DNA of 34,293 nucleotides from an uncultured Adlercreutzia sp. (GCA_910585575.1 CAJUFS010000024.1:1-34293); one strand, 5' to 3'; positions 14,073 to 22,142 are shown, counted from the stretch's first letter. Program-made: numbers and translations. The notes: generated by a model from the sequence alone, not told the origin.

Positions 14073-15125
14073 CTAGATGCCCATCGTGGCGGCTAGTACG
14101 GCCTTGATGGTGTGCTGACGGTTGCCCGCCTCACGGAAGATCTCGCTAGCGTGCTTCTCGAACAGCTCATCGGAAATCTCCATGCCCTCGGTGATGATTT
14201 TGCGCGATTCCTCGTCCGGGGCCTGGGCAAGCAGCTGCTGGCCCAGGGAGTGATCGGCATTGTGCAGCGACGGCAGCATGTGCAGCACCACCACGTTCGG
14301 GTTATCCACCACTTCCATCAGCTCGCTGGTCAGGCGATAGGGAATGAGGTCCTTGGCGTAGGACATCCAGGCATCGTAGCCGTGGTCGTCGCCAGTGGAG
14401 GAGGTAGTGTACTCCCACTCCTCGGTGGTCACGATATCCATGCCCTTCAGCAGGTTCACGTCGTCGGAAATGACCAGCTTGTTGTTAGGCGCCCACTTCG
14501 CGAACAGCTCTTCCAGCTCCTCCACGTACTCGGGGATCATCTTGTGGTCGTACAGGTCGGGGCCGATGGCGTAGCAGTCCATGCCCAGCAGCGCGCACAT
14601 GCGGCCGTACCACAAAGGCGAGATGGCGCAGGCGCCGGTGTAGGCGAGCTTCTTCCCCTTGCAGGAGCCGGGGCCTCCCCACAACTCCTCCAGCGTCATG
14701 GCGTCAGCCAGCATCTGAGTGGGATGATCCTCGGTGGTCAGGGCGTTGATGACAGGGATGTCGGCGTAGTCGGCAATCTTGTACATGAATTTCTCGGGGC
14801 CCTGGGAGCGCCACACGATGGCGTCGTACATCTCGTTGAACACGCGAATGGTGTCCTTCACCGTCTCCTGCACGCCCACGTGGGAATTGGAGAGGTAGGT
14901 GAAGCCAAGGCCCAGATCATGGCAGGAGGTCTCAAAGGCGCAGCGGGTGCGGGTGGAGCCCCACTCGAATTGGGCGATGACGTCCTTGTTCACGAAACGA
15001 CGCTGATCGACACCAGCGCGCTTCTCGGCCTTCAGCTCATGAGCCAGGTCGAGCAGGTAACGGAACTGGTCGGGGGTGAAGTCACGCAGGTTGATGAAGT
15101 CGCGACCAAGAATCGGGTTTCCCAT
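14073..15125 (-). CDS. Divergent carbamoyltransferase (ornithine/putrescine carbamoyltransferase-like)
   Basis: 350 residues of the aspartate/ornithine carbamoyltransferase family. The carbamoyl-phosphate half is canonical: STRTR at 57-61 and HPTQ at 134-137. The amino-substrate half is not. The GDxxNNM loop that holds ornithine reads TGACAISP (163-170), the DxWxSMG loop reads DAWMSYAK (251-258), and the HCLP motif is HMLP (282-285) with the active-site cysteine replaced by methionine. These do not match putrescine carbamoyltransferase as I know it either. A separate true arcB begins at the window's left edge, so this is a paralogue. By context it should phosphorolyse the carbamoyl product of the upstream deiminase to give carbamoyl phosphate for carbamate kinase. 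Start ATG 15125 has GAAAGGAAA before it. Substrate unassigned. Confidence 0.85.
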   Translation of the reverse strand: MGNPILGRDFINLRDFTPDQFRYLLDLAHELKAEKRAGVDQRRFVNKDVIAQFEWGSTRTRCAFETSCHDLGLGFTYLSNSHVGVQETVKDTIRVFNEMYDAIVWRSQGPEKFMYKIADYADIPVINALTTEDHPTQMLADAMTLEELWGGPGSCKGKKLAYTGACAISPLWYGRMCALLGMDCYAIGPDLYDHKMIPEYVEELEELFAKWAPNNKLVISDDVNLLKGMDIVTTEEWEYTTSSTGDDHGYDAWMSYAKDLIPYRLTSELMEVVDNPNVVVLHMLPSLHNADHSLGQQLLAQAPDEESRKIITEGMEISDELFEKHASEIFREAGNRQHTIKAVLAATMGI

Positions 15126-15165
15126 GATAGTTTCCTTTCAGGATAAAGTGATCAGTTGCGGGGGG

Positions 15166-16413
15166 TTAGGCACGGGCGGGCACGTAGACGTTCTTCGTCC
15201 AGCAGTGCACGCCGCCGCCGGCCATGTTCAGTGCCAGGGAGTCGATCATGACCACCTTGCGGTCGGGGAAGCAGGCCTTCAGCGCGGCCTCGGCCTGGGC
15301 GTCCTTCTCCTTGATGGCCTCGTCCATACCCTCCTGCCAATAGCGCTGGCCCAGCACCACGCCGTTGCACACCAAGAAGTTGCAGTAGCTGGTAGCGCCG
15401 AACAGGTGCAGCTCGTCTTCGGGCCAGGGGGTGCCGTCCATAAAGGCATCACCCACCAGCTCGTGGTAGTAGTCGTACAGGTCGTCGCCGGGACGCTGGA
15501 TGTACTGGATGTGGGCCGACGCAGGAATGCGCACGATCTCGAAGGGGTTGCCGTCCACGTCGGTGGCAGCGGCCAGCACCTCATAGGCGGCGTCGAGGCG
15601 GCGCTTGTTCTCGGCGGAGATGCGGTTCTCGGCGGCCTCTTCCTCGGTTACCTCAGCCAGGAGGATCTTGTTCTTGTCAATGAAGCGGCACATCTCGTCG
15701 GTATGGGCGGCGAAGCTGGCGCCCACGATGGGGGTGCCATCGGCTTCGTAGTCGAGCGGGGCCACGCGGAAGTCGTCGTCATCGTAGAGCGGCTGGGGCA
15801 GCCAGATGATCTTCTCCACGTTCCACAAGCGCTTGTACTCTTCCTCGATCTGCTCCTTGGTGTATTCCGGGTTGCGCTTGCGCACCTCCGTGTCCTCGAT
15901 GGCAATGAGAACGCCGGCACCGTTGAACTCGCGGTCACCGCCCTCGGACACCATGTCGGAGCTGACCACGTCGTAGCAGCCCAGGGCGATGGCTGACTGC
16001 ACGCCGATCTGACGGGAGTAGTCGCGCAGGCCCTCGTTCTTGGGGTAACGACCGTAGAAGCTCCAGCTGGGGTTCACCACCAGCGTCTCGCCCTCGTCGT
16101 TCACCAAGACGTTGGGGCCGTTGTCGCGGAAGTAGAACGAGTTGGGGTCCTCGTTGAATTGCGTGAAGTCGATCTTCTCAAGATCAAGGCCTGCGGCACC
16201 CAGGGTCTGCTTACAGGATTCCATCAGCCCCTCGACCATGGGGCAGCAGTTGATGTGCACCTGCACGTCGCCGTGCTCCATCAAGTTGCGCACTACCTCC
16301 GTGACCGGCGCCAGGGCGTTGTAGCCCTCAATGGGTTCGCCGTACGGCAGCCACTCGACGAACACGTCAGTCTGCGGCTCGAACTCCCCTGGATAGCGAA
16401 ACGCACTGCTCAT
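15166..16413 (-). CDS. Agmatine deiminase family protein (PAD_porph fold)
   Basis: 415 residues, first gene of the operon. The N-terminal RYPGEFEPQ (6-14) and the catalytic set of the guanidino-group-modifying superfamily are present: FRDNGP (95-100), SEGGD (156-160), HTDE (237-240) and Cys404 in GGGVHCWT. It differs from classic agmatine deiminases: it is about 40-50 residues longer, has GGD where they have GGS(F/I)H, and HTDE in place of GHVD. Activity on a guanidino compound (agmatine or another) yielding a ureido product and ammonia is therefore likely, but the exact substrate is not. ATG 16413 has a strong AAAGGAGG ribosome binding site. It is divergent from a membrane LuxR regulator. 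Confidence 0.85.
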   Translation of the reverse strand: MSSAFRYPGEFEPQTDVFVEWLPYGEPIEGYNALAPVTEVVRNLMEHGDVQVHINCCPMVEGLMESCKQTLGAAGLDLEKIDFTQFNEDPNSFYFRDNGPNVLVNDEGETLVVNPSWSFYGRYPKNEGLRDYSRQIGVQSAIALGCYDVVSSDMVSEGGDREFNGAGVLIAIEDTEVRKRNPEYTKEQIEEEYKRLWNVEKIIWLPQPLYDDDDFRVAPLDYEADGTPIVGASFAAHTDEMCRFIDKNKILLAEVTEEEAAENRISAENKRRLDAAYEVLAAATDVDGNPFEIVRIPASAHIQYIQRPGDDLYDYYHELVGDAFMDGTPWPEDELHLFGATSYCNFLVCNGVVLGQRYWQEGMDEAIKEKDAQAEAALKACFPDRKVVMIDSLALNMAGGGVHCWTKNVYVPARA

Positions 16414-16722
16414 ACATCCTCCTTTGGGATTGGGTTTGCAGCCCCGCGGCACCGAGGCTGCCTCTCTGGCCCACACCCTAAAGGCGGAAATGACGCTTGC
16501 GAAGACAGAACCGAGTTGATTTTTCTTGAGGACGTGCTTCTACTTCCGATAAACTTTCACAATTGCAAAATAAACTCGCGTAAACTCAGCGATGAACTGG
16601 TAATCCTCGGGGCAGCTTCTGAAGAAATATGAAGTCCAGCATCTTTTCTGCCGCAAAAAAGCCGCCTCATCTTACAATCAAACTATCGCCCTTACCCAAA
16701 GGACTGCCGAGAGGAAACGACC
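16414..16722. promoter_or_regulatory. Divergent control region with phased TAAACT repeats
   Basis: 309 bp between the deiminase operon and the LuxR regulator, with no gene. TAAACT occurs at 16550-16555, 16571-16576 and 16581-16586, spaced 21 and 10 bp, that is on one DNA face; a near copy TGAACT is at 16593-16598. A TACAAT at 16673-16678 may be the regulator's -10 element. GCAGCC/GGCTGC around 16439-16462 could form a small hairpin in the operon leader. Binding by the LuxR protein is inferred. Confidence 0.45.
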
Positions 16723-17691
16723 ATGGCTCTTTCTTATCTCATTGCGATTATTTTGATTGGCGTCTGCATCGGAGCCGCCTTCGTCGGATTCTCAGCCTAT
16801 GCCGTTTCCCAAAGAAAGATGCTGTTTTATCTTGCCGGATTCTCGTTGTGCTACGCCATCGAGCAATGCCTTATTTTCTTCCACGAGTTTCTCGGCCAGA
16901 ACCTCTCGTTCCACGCTGAAAATTTCAGCGGGCTGGAAGACCCCTTTCTTCATCTGATTGCCGGATCCGTCCTTTGTGAATGTCTTTGGCTCGCCTGCTT
17001 GTCGTTCTTCCACCGCAACGAGGGAAACTTGAGATGGGTTCCTACGGGCGCGTTTATCGTGCTCTCGATTCTGGTCGCCGTGTTTCCCTTTGAAAGCGAC
17101 AGCCTCAAGAAATGGATGTTCTACAGCATACGCCAGCTATTCTTCCTGTGGGTGGCAGCCTATTGCGCGTATCGCTACGTTAAAGCCTCGTCGGAAGCTA
17201 CCAAATCGCGGTACCGCAGCCACGCCTTGGTATTTGCCGTGTTCGTTGCTCTGGTGCTCTTTACCCTCGCAGAAGACACCGTGGTGATGCTGTTTGTCAA
17301 TCCCAGCCTTTTCGACGATGATTTTATTCTGGCCTATCTCTACCGCCGCAACACCATGGAGGCGCTGCTCGTGCTTTGCATTATCGGCTACACCACCTAT
17401 CTTTCCATCCAGTCCTTGCGGCTAAAAAGCGAAGACGCACCTCGGCCCGTTGAAGAGCGTCAGCAGGCTCACATGCGCGATATTCTCCCCTATTTCGCCC
17501 GCAAGCACGACCTCACAAGTCGCGAGGAAGAAATCCTCGCCTATCTCATCGACGGAGAAGACAACGCCTCCATTGCCCGCCGTCTGCAGGTTTCCCTCGG
17601 CACCGTAAAAACCCACACTCACCATATTTTCAAGAAGACAGGGTCTTCAAACCGTAAAGAGTTGCTGCAGATATTCTGGTCCGATCGCTGA
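16723..17691 (+). CDS. Membrane-anchored LuxR-family regulator of the deiminase operon
   Basis: 322 residues: about seven hydrophobic helices fill residues 1-225, then a linker and a C-terminal LuxR helix-turn-helix beginning LTSREEEIL with VSLGTVKTHTHHIF as recognition helix. Smaller sensor than the regulator at 5023 but the same overall plan. Divergent placement next to the deiminase operon suggests it controls it. Lactococcal AguR, the activator of the agmatine deiminase operon, is likewise described as a membrane LuxR protein, so the arrangement has a functional parallel. ATG 16723 has AGAGGAAA upstream. Ligand unknown. Confidence 0.88.
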   Translation: MALSYLIAIILIGVCIGAAFVGFSAYAVSQRKMLFYLAGFSLCYAIEQCLIFFHEFLGQNLSFHAENFSGLEDPFLHLIAGSVLCECLWLACLSFFHRNEGNLRWVPTGAFIVLSILVAVFPFESDSLKKWMFYSIRQLFFLWVAAYCAYRYVKASSEATKSRYRSHALVFAVFVALVLFTLAEDTVVMLFVNPSLFDDDFILAYLYRRNTMEALLVLCIIGYTTYLSIQSLRLKSEDAPRPVEERQQAHMRDILPYFARKHDLTSREEEILAYLIDGEDNASIARRLQVSLGTVKTHTHHIFKKTGSSNRKELLQIFWSDR

Positions 17692-17804
17692 GAAAGCGTC
17701 TGGCTCTGTCGCACTCTCCCCCACTCGCAATCCTGTTCAAGACCGCTCGCTGCGAATGCGATAAAGTAGGCTGACACACCAAGGAAAGAAGGAGCGGAGA
17801 AGCG

Positions 17805-18722
17805 GTGCGGTACCACCTGATTGCGTTGTTCACGGTGTTCGTGTGGGGCATCACCTTCGTGTCCACGAAGGTGCTTCTCGTGGACTTCTCGCCCTTCTGG
17901 ATTCTGCTGCTGCGCTTCGCCGTGGGTTTTCTGGGTCTTTGCGTGCTGCGACCCCGTATCCTCGCGCTGAAGGAGCGGCGGCATGAGGTGCTTTTCGTGA
18001 CTGCAGGCGCCACGGGCGTAGCGGCCTACTTCCTCATGGAGAATATTGCCCTGCAGTGGGCCACAGCTACCGCCGTAGGCGTCATCGTGGCCGCCGCTCC
18101 CCTGTTCACCGCACTGTTCCAGGCCGTTCTCGGCGATCGCTCCGCTCTAAGCGCCCGATTCTTTCTCGGTTTCGTCGTGGCCATGGCAGGACTCGTCGTT
18201 GTGGGTCTTGGCAGCACGGGCACCACAACGCTGCTTTCCTGGGACACCGCGAGCCTGCTGGGTTACTTGCTTGCCTTAGGCGCGGCCGTGGTGTGGGCCA
18301 TCTATTCGTTGCTGGTCAAGCGCATTGGCGATCTGGGCTATGAGACCGTAGCGGCCACCAAGCGCATTTTCCTCTGGGGCCTCGTCTTCATCGTGCCCGT
18401 CACGTTGCTGTTCGGCGGCAGTGTCCCCGCCGCAAGCAGCTTCGCCAACCCCGTCAACACGGCGAACCTGCTGTTCCTGGGCGCGGTGGCCTCGGCGGCC
18501 TGCTTCGTCACCTGGGGCGTAGCCGTCAAGCACCTGGGCGCCACCACCACAACGGCCTACATCTACCTGGTGCCCGCCATCACCGCCACCGCCTCGATTC
18601 TCATCCTCAGCGAGCCGCTGAACGCTCTTATCGTCAGCGGTATCGCCCTCACCATCGTCGGCCTGGCACTTTCACAAAGCAAGAAAACGAAAGGGGCATC
18701 CGTGAGACGGCCAACCGTCTGA
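17805..18722 (+). CDS. EamA/DMT family transporter
   Basis: 305-residue membrane protein with about ten hydrophobic helices made of two EamA repeats (helices 1-5 to about residue 140, and 6-10 after), typical of the drug/metabolite transporter superfamily. WGITFVSTKVLL near the N-terminus and the conserved loop before the fourth helix (ENIALQWATAT) fit the family. Substrate unknown; members export amino acids, metabolites or drugs. The start is GTG 17805 with GGAGCGGAG upstream. The stop lies inside the 29-nt repeat at 18703. Confidence 0.86.
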   Translation: MRYHLIALFTVFVWGITFVSTKVLLVDFSPFWILLLRFAVGFLGLCVLRPRILALKERRHEVLFVTAGATGVAAYFLMENIALQWATATAVGVIVAAAPLFTALFQAVLGDRSALSARFFLGFVVAMAGLVVVGLGSTGTTTLLSWDTASLLGYLLALGAAVVWAIYSLLVKRIGDLGYETVAATKRIFLWGLVFIVPVTLLFGGSVPAASSFANPVNTANLLFLGAVASAACFVTWGVAVKHLGATTTTAYIYLVPAITATASILILSEPLNALIVSGIALTIVGLALSQSKKTKGASVRRPTV

Positions 18723-18731
18723 CTTGTCTCA
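18703..18731 (+). repeat. 29-nt palindromic repeat, copy 1
   Basis: Matches the reverse complement of 19887-19915 at 27 of 29 positions. It can fold TGAGACGG against TTGTCTCA with two G-U pairs in plus-strand RNA. It covers the stop codon of the DMT transporter and sits between two convergent genes. Confidence 0.65.
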
Positions 18732-18780
18732 TCCCAGCGCCCGTCAGATGACGAACCACAGCGACGGAGGCCTGGTGCGC

Positions 18781-19566
18781 TTAGCCGAACACCTCGGCGG
18801 CGGCTACGACACGCAGTAGCTCCTCGTTTACCTTGTCTCTTCCGTAGGCATCGAGGAAACGAGCGTGGTAGCGATCGGTTTTCAGATTGAAGGCAAAGGT
18901 CCAAACGCCCCAGAACAGATCGATGTGGCGGTCTCCCACGCCCCCGCAGCCTACATCGATGAAACCGGACACCCTCCATGCGTTCAGCATGATGTTCGGC
19001 AGACAGTAGTCGCCGTGCAGCAGCACACGGCTCCGCAGCTCGCCTTTTCCCTCTTCCAGCACGTCATGCGCCTCCTTAGCTGAGGAGAAAGCGAAACCTC
19101 CCGTGAAGAGCGAGACGTCGAAGCGGCCCGCACGATAGCCTTCTTCGGCAAAAGCAAGGTATTCGGCTGTACGGTCTTGCACAGGACATGAGGCGAAGTC
19201 GCATTCGTGGAGCGCCCGCAACGCCGTAGCCGTCACGTCGCACAGCTGCTGCGGGTCGGCCAAATGCGTATCGCTTACCCCGTCTTCCCCCGGCACGGCC
19301 GCCGTAACCAGCCAATCATCCTCGCCCGAAAAATACAGCAACACTTCGGCGCCGAGGCCCAATTCGTGAAAATAGCGTGTCATGACCGCCTCGCGCGCCA
19401 GCGAACCCCTCGCAGCGCGCTTCACATAGCAGCCGCCTGTGCGCTCCACGTAGTAGACACGGGCCTCGGGCGAGCAAGAGCTGTCCCACACGGGAGCGTT
19501 GCCCACCAGCTCACGTACCTCCCACGGCACTTCGCCGGGAATAACCGCTAACAACTGCTTTTGCAT
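18781..19566 (-). CDS. APH(3')-like phosphotransferase
   Basis: 261 residues of the aminoglycoside phosphotransferase/choline kinase superfamily, close in build to APH(3'). The ATP lysine is Lys49 in CYVKR, the catalytic loop is HGDYCLPN at 184-191 (Asp186, Asn191), and the metal-binding Asp204 is in FIDVGCGGVGDRHIDL. The spacing and the GDRHIDL continuation are those of aminoglycoside 3'-phosphotransferases, whose length is also about 260. Whether it inactivates an antibiotic or phosphorylates another hydroxyl compound cannot be told. ATG 19566 has AGGGAGG upstream. Its gene is bracketed, with the next small gene, by the inverted 29-nt repeats. Confidence 0.85.
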   Translation of the reverse strand: MQKQLLAVIPGEVPWEVRELVGNAPVWDSSCSPEARVYYVERTGGCYVKRAARGSLAREAVMTRYFHELGLGAEVLLYFSGEDDWLVTAAVPGEDGVSDTHLADPQQLCDVTATALRALHECDFASCPVQDRTAEYLAFAEEGYRAGRFDVSLFTGGFAFSSAKEAHDVLEEGKGELRSRVLLHGDYCLPNIMLNAWRVSGFIDVGCGGVGDRHIDLFWGVWTFAFNLKTDRYHARFLDAYGRDKVNEELLRVVAAAEVFG

Positions 19567-19618
19567 ACGCCCTCCCTAGGCATGGAGCCTCCTCTATTGC
19601 GCCCGCGCCTAACCGCCT

Positions 19619-19646
19619 TTGCCGCGCTCGAGCATTTTCCTATAAT
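19619..19646 (+). promoter_or_regulatory. Promoter (TTGCCG-16-TATAAT) for the small coiled-coil gene
   Basis: TTGCCG at 19619-19624, 16 bp, perfect TATAAT at 19641-19646, giving a start near 19653 and a 30-nt leader with an AAAGGGA ribosome binding site. Confidence 0.6.
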
Positions 19647-19682
19647 AGCCTGATCCGCACCGGCAGCACGAAAGGGACAGGC

Positions 19683-19889
19683 ATGTCCTACACCAATAAA
19701 GAACTCAGCGAGGCACTGCGTCAGATCGACTCCACGCTGCACAAACTACGCGAGACGAAGAAGACCCTGGAAGCCAAGGACGAGCCGACGCGCTACAAGT
19801 CGCAGATCACCCTGGCAACGCGGCGTATCGAGGCCTTCGGCATCGCCCGCGACCTGATAGCACGCGAGCTGGAGCGCATGACCCAATGA
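19683..19889 (+). CDS. Small helical protein of unknown function
   Basis: 68 residues, strongly charged (Lys, Glu, Arg), with two predicted amphipathic helices (about 5-30 and 37-66) likely to form a coiled-coil hairpin. No signal or membrane segment. ATG 19683 has AAAGGGA eight bases before and a good promoter at 19619, which supports it as a real gene in spite of its size. Family not recognised. Its TGA stop overlaps the second 29-nt palindromic repeat. Confidence 0.72.
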   Translation: MSYTNKELSEALRQIDSTLHKLRETKKTLEAKDEPTRYKSQITLATRRIEAFGIARDLIARELERMTQ

Positions 19890-19915
19890 GACAAGTCAGA
19901 CGGTTGGTTGTCTCA
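19887..19915 (-). repeat. 29-nt palindromic repeat, copy 2 (inverted)
   Basis: Inverted copy of 18703-18731 (27 of 29 positions). Here the stem TGAGACAA/TTGTCTCA is perfect over 8 bp. It lies between the convergent small protein and LysR genes and includes the stop of the first; no T-run follows. Confidence 0.65.
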
Positions 19916-20788
19916 CGGCAGCGTGTCGGCTGCGGCCTCGATGTGGGCCATGAAGCGCTTGGCGGCGATGGGGAGACGGGCCTCGTCCTTGTAGGCCAGC
20001 GCCAGGGTTCGGGTGATTGGTGGGTCCGTGGGGCGCACCTCCAAGGGGTACGGACACTTCTCCATGATGAGGTCGGCCAGCACGGTGACACCCAGGCCCT
20101 CGTGCACCATGGCCATGATGGAGTAATCGTCGTGGATGGTGAACTTCACCCGCGGCTCAAGACCGCAGGCGGCAAAGGCCTCCAAGGGCTCGTAGTAGCC
20201 ACCCTCCTCCAATAAGATGAACGGCTCGCGCGCCAGTTCTTCCAGCGACACCCGCTGCCGCCGTGCCAACGGATGGCCGGCGGGCAGCACCGCCGACATG
20301 GCCCCGGTCTTCAGTACGCGCGTCTGCAGCCCCGTGACCGCCGCCGGATTCACGAAGCCGAAATCCACCAGACCGCTGCGAATCCATTCGGGAATGAGGG
20401 TGTAATCGCCCTGATGGATGACGAAGCGCACGTCCGGGTGCTGCTCCTCAAAGGAGCGAATGAGGCTCGGCAGCCAATGGGCGGAGATGCTGGCAATGGT
20501 GCCCATGCGCACCACGCCCGTCTCCAGGCCGTTGATGGCCGCCGCTCGCTCGGCCACAGCGCGCTGGGCGTTCAGCACCTGCTCCATCAGGGGAAACAAC
20601 TCCTGGCCCTCCAGCGTAAGGCGGCTGCCCGTGCGCGTGCGGTCGATAAGCTTCAGGCCGAGCTCCGCTTCCAGCCCGGTCATCATCTGACTGAGTGCCG
20701 ACTGGGTGTAGCCCAGATCCTGCGCCGCCTTCGAGAACTGCCCCCGCTCCACAATGCGCTTGAGCGCCTCGTACTTTCTTGTGTCCAC
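19913..20788 (-). CDS. LysR-family transcriptional regulator
   Basis: 291 residues. The N-terminal winged helix-turn-helix (residues 1-60) contains FSKAAQDLGYTQSALSQMMTGLE, split here as a standard LysR signature; a periplasmic-binding-like effector domain follows from about 85. GTG 20788 is taken as the start because AGAAGG lies seven bases before it; the in-frame ATG at 20806 lies upstream of that site. It is divergent from an MFS gene, the usual layout for a LysR regulator and its target; inducer unknown. Confidence 0.9.
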   Translation of the reverse strand: MDTRKYEALKRIVERGQFSKAAQDLGYTQSALSQMMTGLEAELGLKLIDRTRTGSRLTLEGQELFPLMEQVLNAQRAVAERAAAINGLETGVVRMGTIASISAHWLPSLIRSFEEQHPDVRFVIHQGDYTLIPEWIRSGLVDFGFVNPAAVTGLQTRVLKTGAMSAVLPAGHPLARRQRVSLEELAREPFILLEEGGYYEPLEAFAACGLEPRVKFTIHDDYSIMAMVHEGLGVTVLADLIMEKCPYPLEVRPTDPPITRTLALAYKDEARLPIAAKRFMAHIEAAADTLP

Positions 20789-20821
20789 CGGTGAACCTTC
20801 TCTCATTATTAGCAAATCTTA

Positions 20822-20857
20822 ATACCGCATAAGATAGTTTCGTTTTACTTATGGTAT
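20822..20857. promoter_or_regulatory. Candidate LysR operator (inverted repeat)
   Basis: ATACCGCATAAG (20822-20833) and CTTATGGTAT (20848-20857) are inverted with two extra bases in the left arm. The site is in the AT-rich 115-bp divergent gap between the LysR and MFS genes. Confidence 0.4.
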
Positions 20858-20903
20858 CGCATCTCAGAGAATTAACCTCCGAAAGTTGACCAAGGAGGTT
20901 CCC

Positions 20904-22142
20904 GTGCGAGAAAACCAGCGTGCGCCGCAGCGCCAGAATGCGTCGATGGGCCTGGCGGGCGCCATCGGTTTCGGCCTGGTTGCCTGCGTGCTCTACGGCG
21001 TCGGCGCCGGCTTGCGAGGCGATATCGGCATTCTGCTCACGCCGCTTTCCGAGCACTGCGGTCTGCCCTACGCCGACGTGAGCTTCTGCATCGCCGTCAT
21101 GAACCTGGTGTTCGGTGCAGCCCAGCCAGCCTTCGGCCTGCTGGCGGCGCGGCGCTCCAATCGGTTCGTTCTGCTGTGCGGCACCGCTCTTCTGGCAGCC
21201 AGCCTAGTGGGCATGAGCGTTGCCCACAGCTTCTGGGCCCTCTTCTGCTCGCTGGGGCTCTTGTTCGGCCTGGGGGCCGGCGCCCTAGCCTTCGGGCTCA
21301 TCCTCAGCTCGGCCATGCGCCGCGTGGGGCCCGAGCGGGCCATGATGATCTCCGGCATGCTCAACGCCGCCGCTGGCCTGGGCGCCTTCGTCCTCTCCCC
21401 CACCATCCAGGGGCTCCTGGATGCCGGCGGCACCTCGTTCGCCCTCACCACGCTGCTTGTACCCGTGGCAGCGCTTGTGCCCATCGCCTTCGTGGTGACG
21501 AGCGCTGACGGGAGAAGTGATGCGCCAGAAGATTCGCAATCACCCCGCACTGCCGATCCTTCCAGCCCCGGCCTGTTCCGCCGCGCCTTCTCCAACCGAA
21601 CGTTCCTATTGCTGGTGGCCGGGTTCAGCACTTGCGGGTTCCATATGGTCATCATCGAGTCCCATCTGTTCTCCCAATATCTCTCCTACGGCATCCCCGC
21701 CACCAGCGCCTCCTGGGCCTTCTCGCTCTACGGCATCGCCACCATCTTCGGCGCGCTTCTGTCCGGCTGGCTGTCGGTGAAGGTGCCGAAGGGGCGGCTG
21801 CTTGTGTTCTACTACGGGTTTCGAGCCCTGTGGGTGCTGGCGTTCATCTTCCTCATGCCGAAGACGCTCGCCACGGCCATCTTGTTCAGCACTGGCCTTG
21901 GCCTCACCGGCGATGCCACCGTGTCCCCCACGGCGGGCCTCGTCAACCAGCAGTTCTCGCTGGCCGAGGCGGCCACGCTCATCGGCGTGCTGTTCTTCGG
22001 ACACCAGATCGGCGGCTTCCTCAGCGCATGGCTCGGCGGTGTGCTCCTGGGAGCCACGGGCAGCTACACCGTGCTCTGGGTGCTGGACGCCGCACTGTGC
22101 GCCCTGGCTGCCCTCGCCTCGGCGAACATACGGAACCGATAG
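20904..22142 (+). CDS. MFS transporter controlled by the divergent LysR
   Basis: 412-residue Major Facilitator Superfamily protein with about twelve hydrophobic helices, two halves separated by a polar loop around residues 200-225. The start is GTG 20904 because AAGGAGG lies five bases upstream; an earlier TTG in frame lies before this site. The last codons and the following bases form a 7-bp hairpin (CGGAACC 22131-22137 with GGTTCCG 22150-22156) across the stop codon, perhaps part of a terminator. Substrate unknown. Confidence 0.86.
   Translation: MRENQRAPQRQNASMGLAGAIGFGLVACVLYGVGAGLRGDIGILLTPLSEHCGLPYADVSFCIAVMNLVFGAAQPAFGLLAARRSNRFVLLCGTALLAASLVGMSVAHSFWALFCSLGLLFGLGAGALAFGLILSSAMRRVGPERAMMISGMLNAAAGLGAFVLSPTIQGLLDAGGTSFALTTLLVPVAALVPIAFVVTSADGRSDAPEDSQSPRTADPSSPGLFRRAFSNRTFLLLVAGFSTCGFHMVIIESHLFSQYLSYGIPATSASWAFSLYGIATIFGALLSGWLSVKVPKGRLLVFYYGFRALWVLAFIFLMPKTLATAILFSTGLGLTGDATVSPTAGLVNQQFSLAEAATLIGVLFFGHQIGGFLSAWLGGVLLGATGSYTVLWVLDAALCALAALASANIRNR

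Noticed and set aside
14073-15125. Plain ornithine carbamoyltransferase (arcB)
   Set aside because: The ornithine-binding NNM, SMG and HCLP motifs are missing and another arcB begins at position 41.
18703-19915. Insertion sequence bounded by the 29-nt inverted repeats
   Set aside because: No transposase lies between the repeats and no target duplication was seen; kept only as a repeat pair of unknown role.
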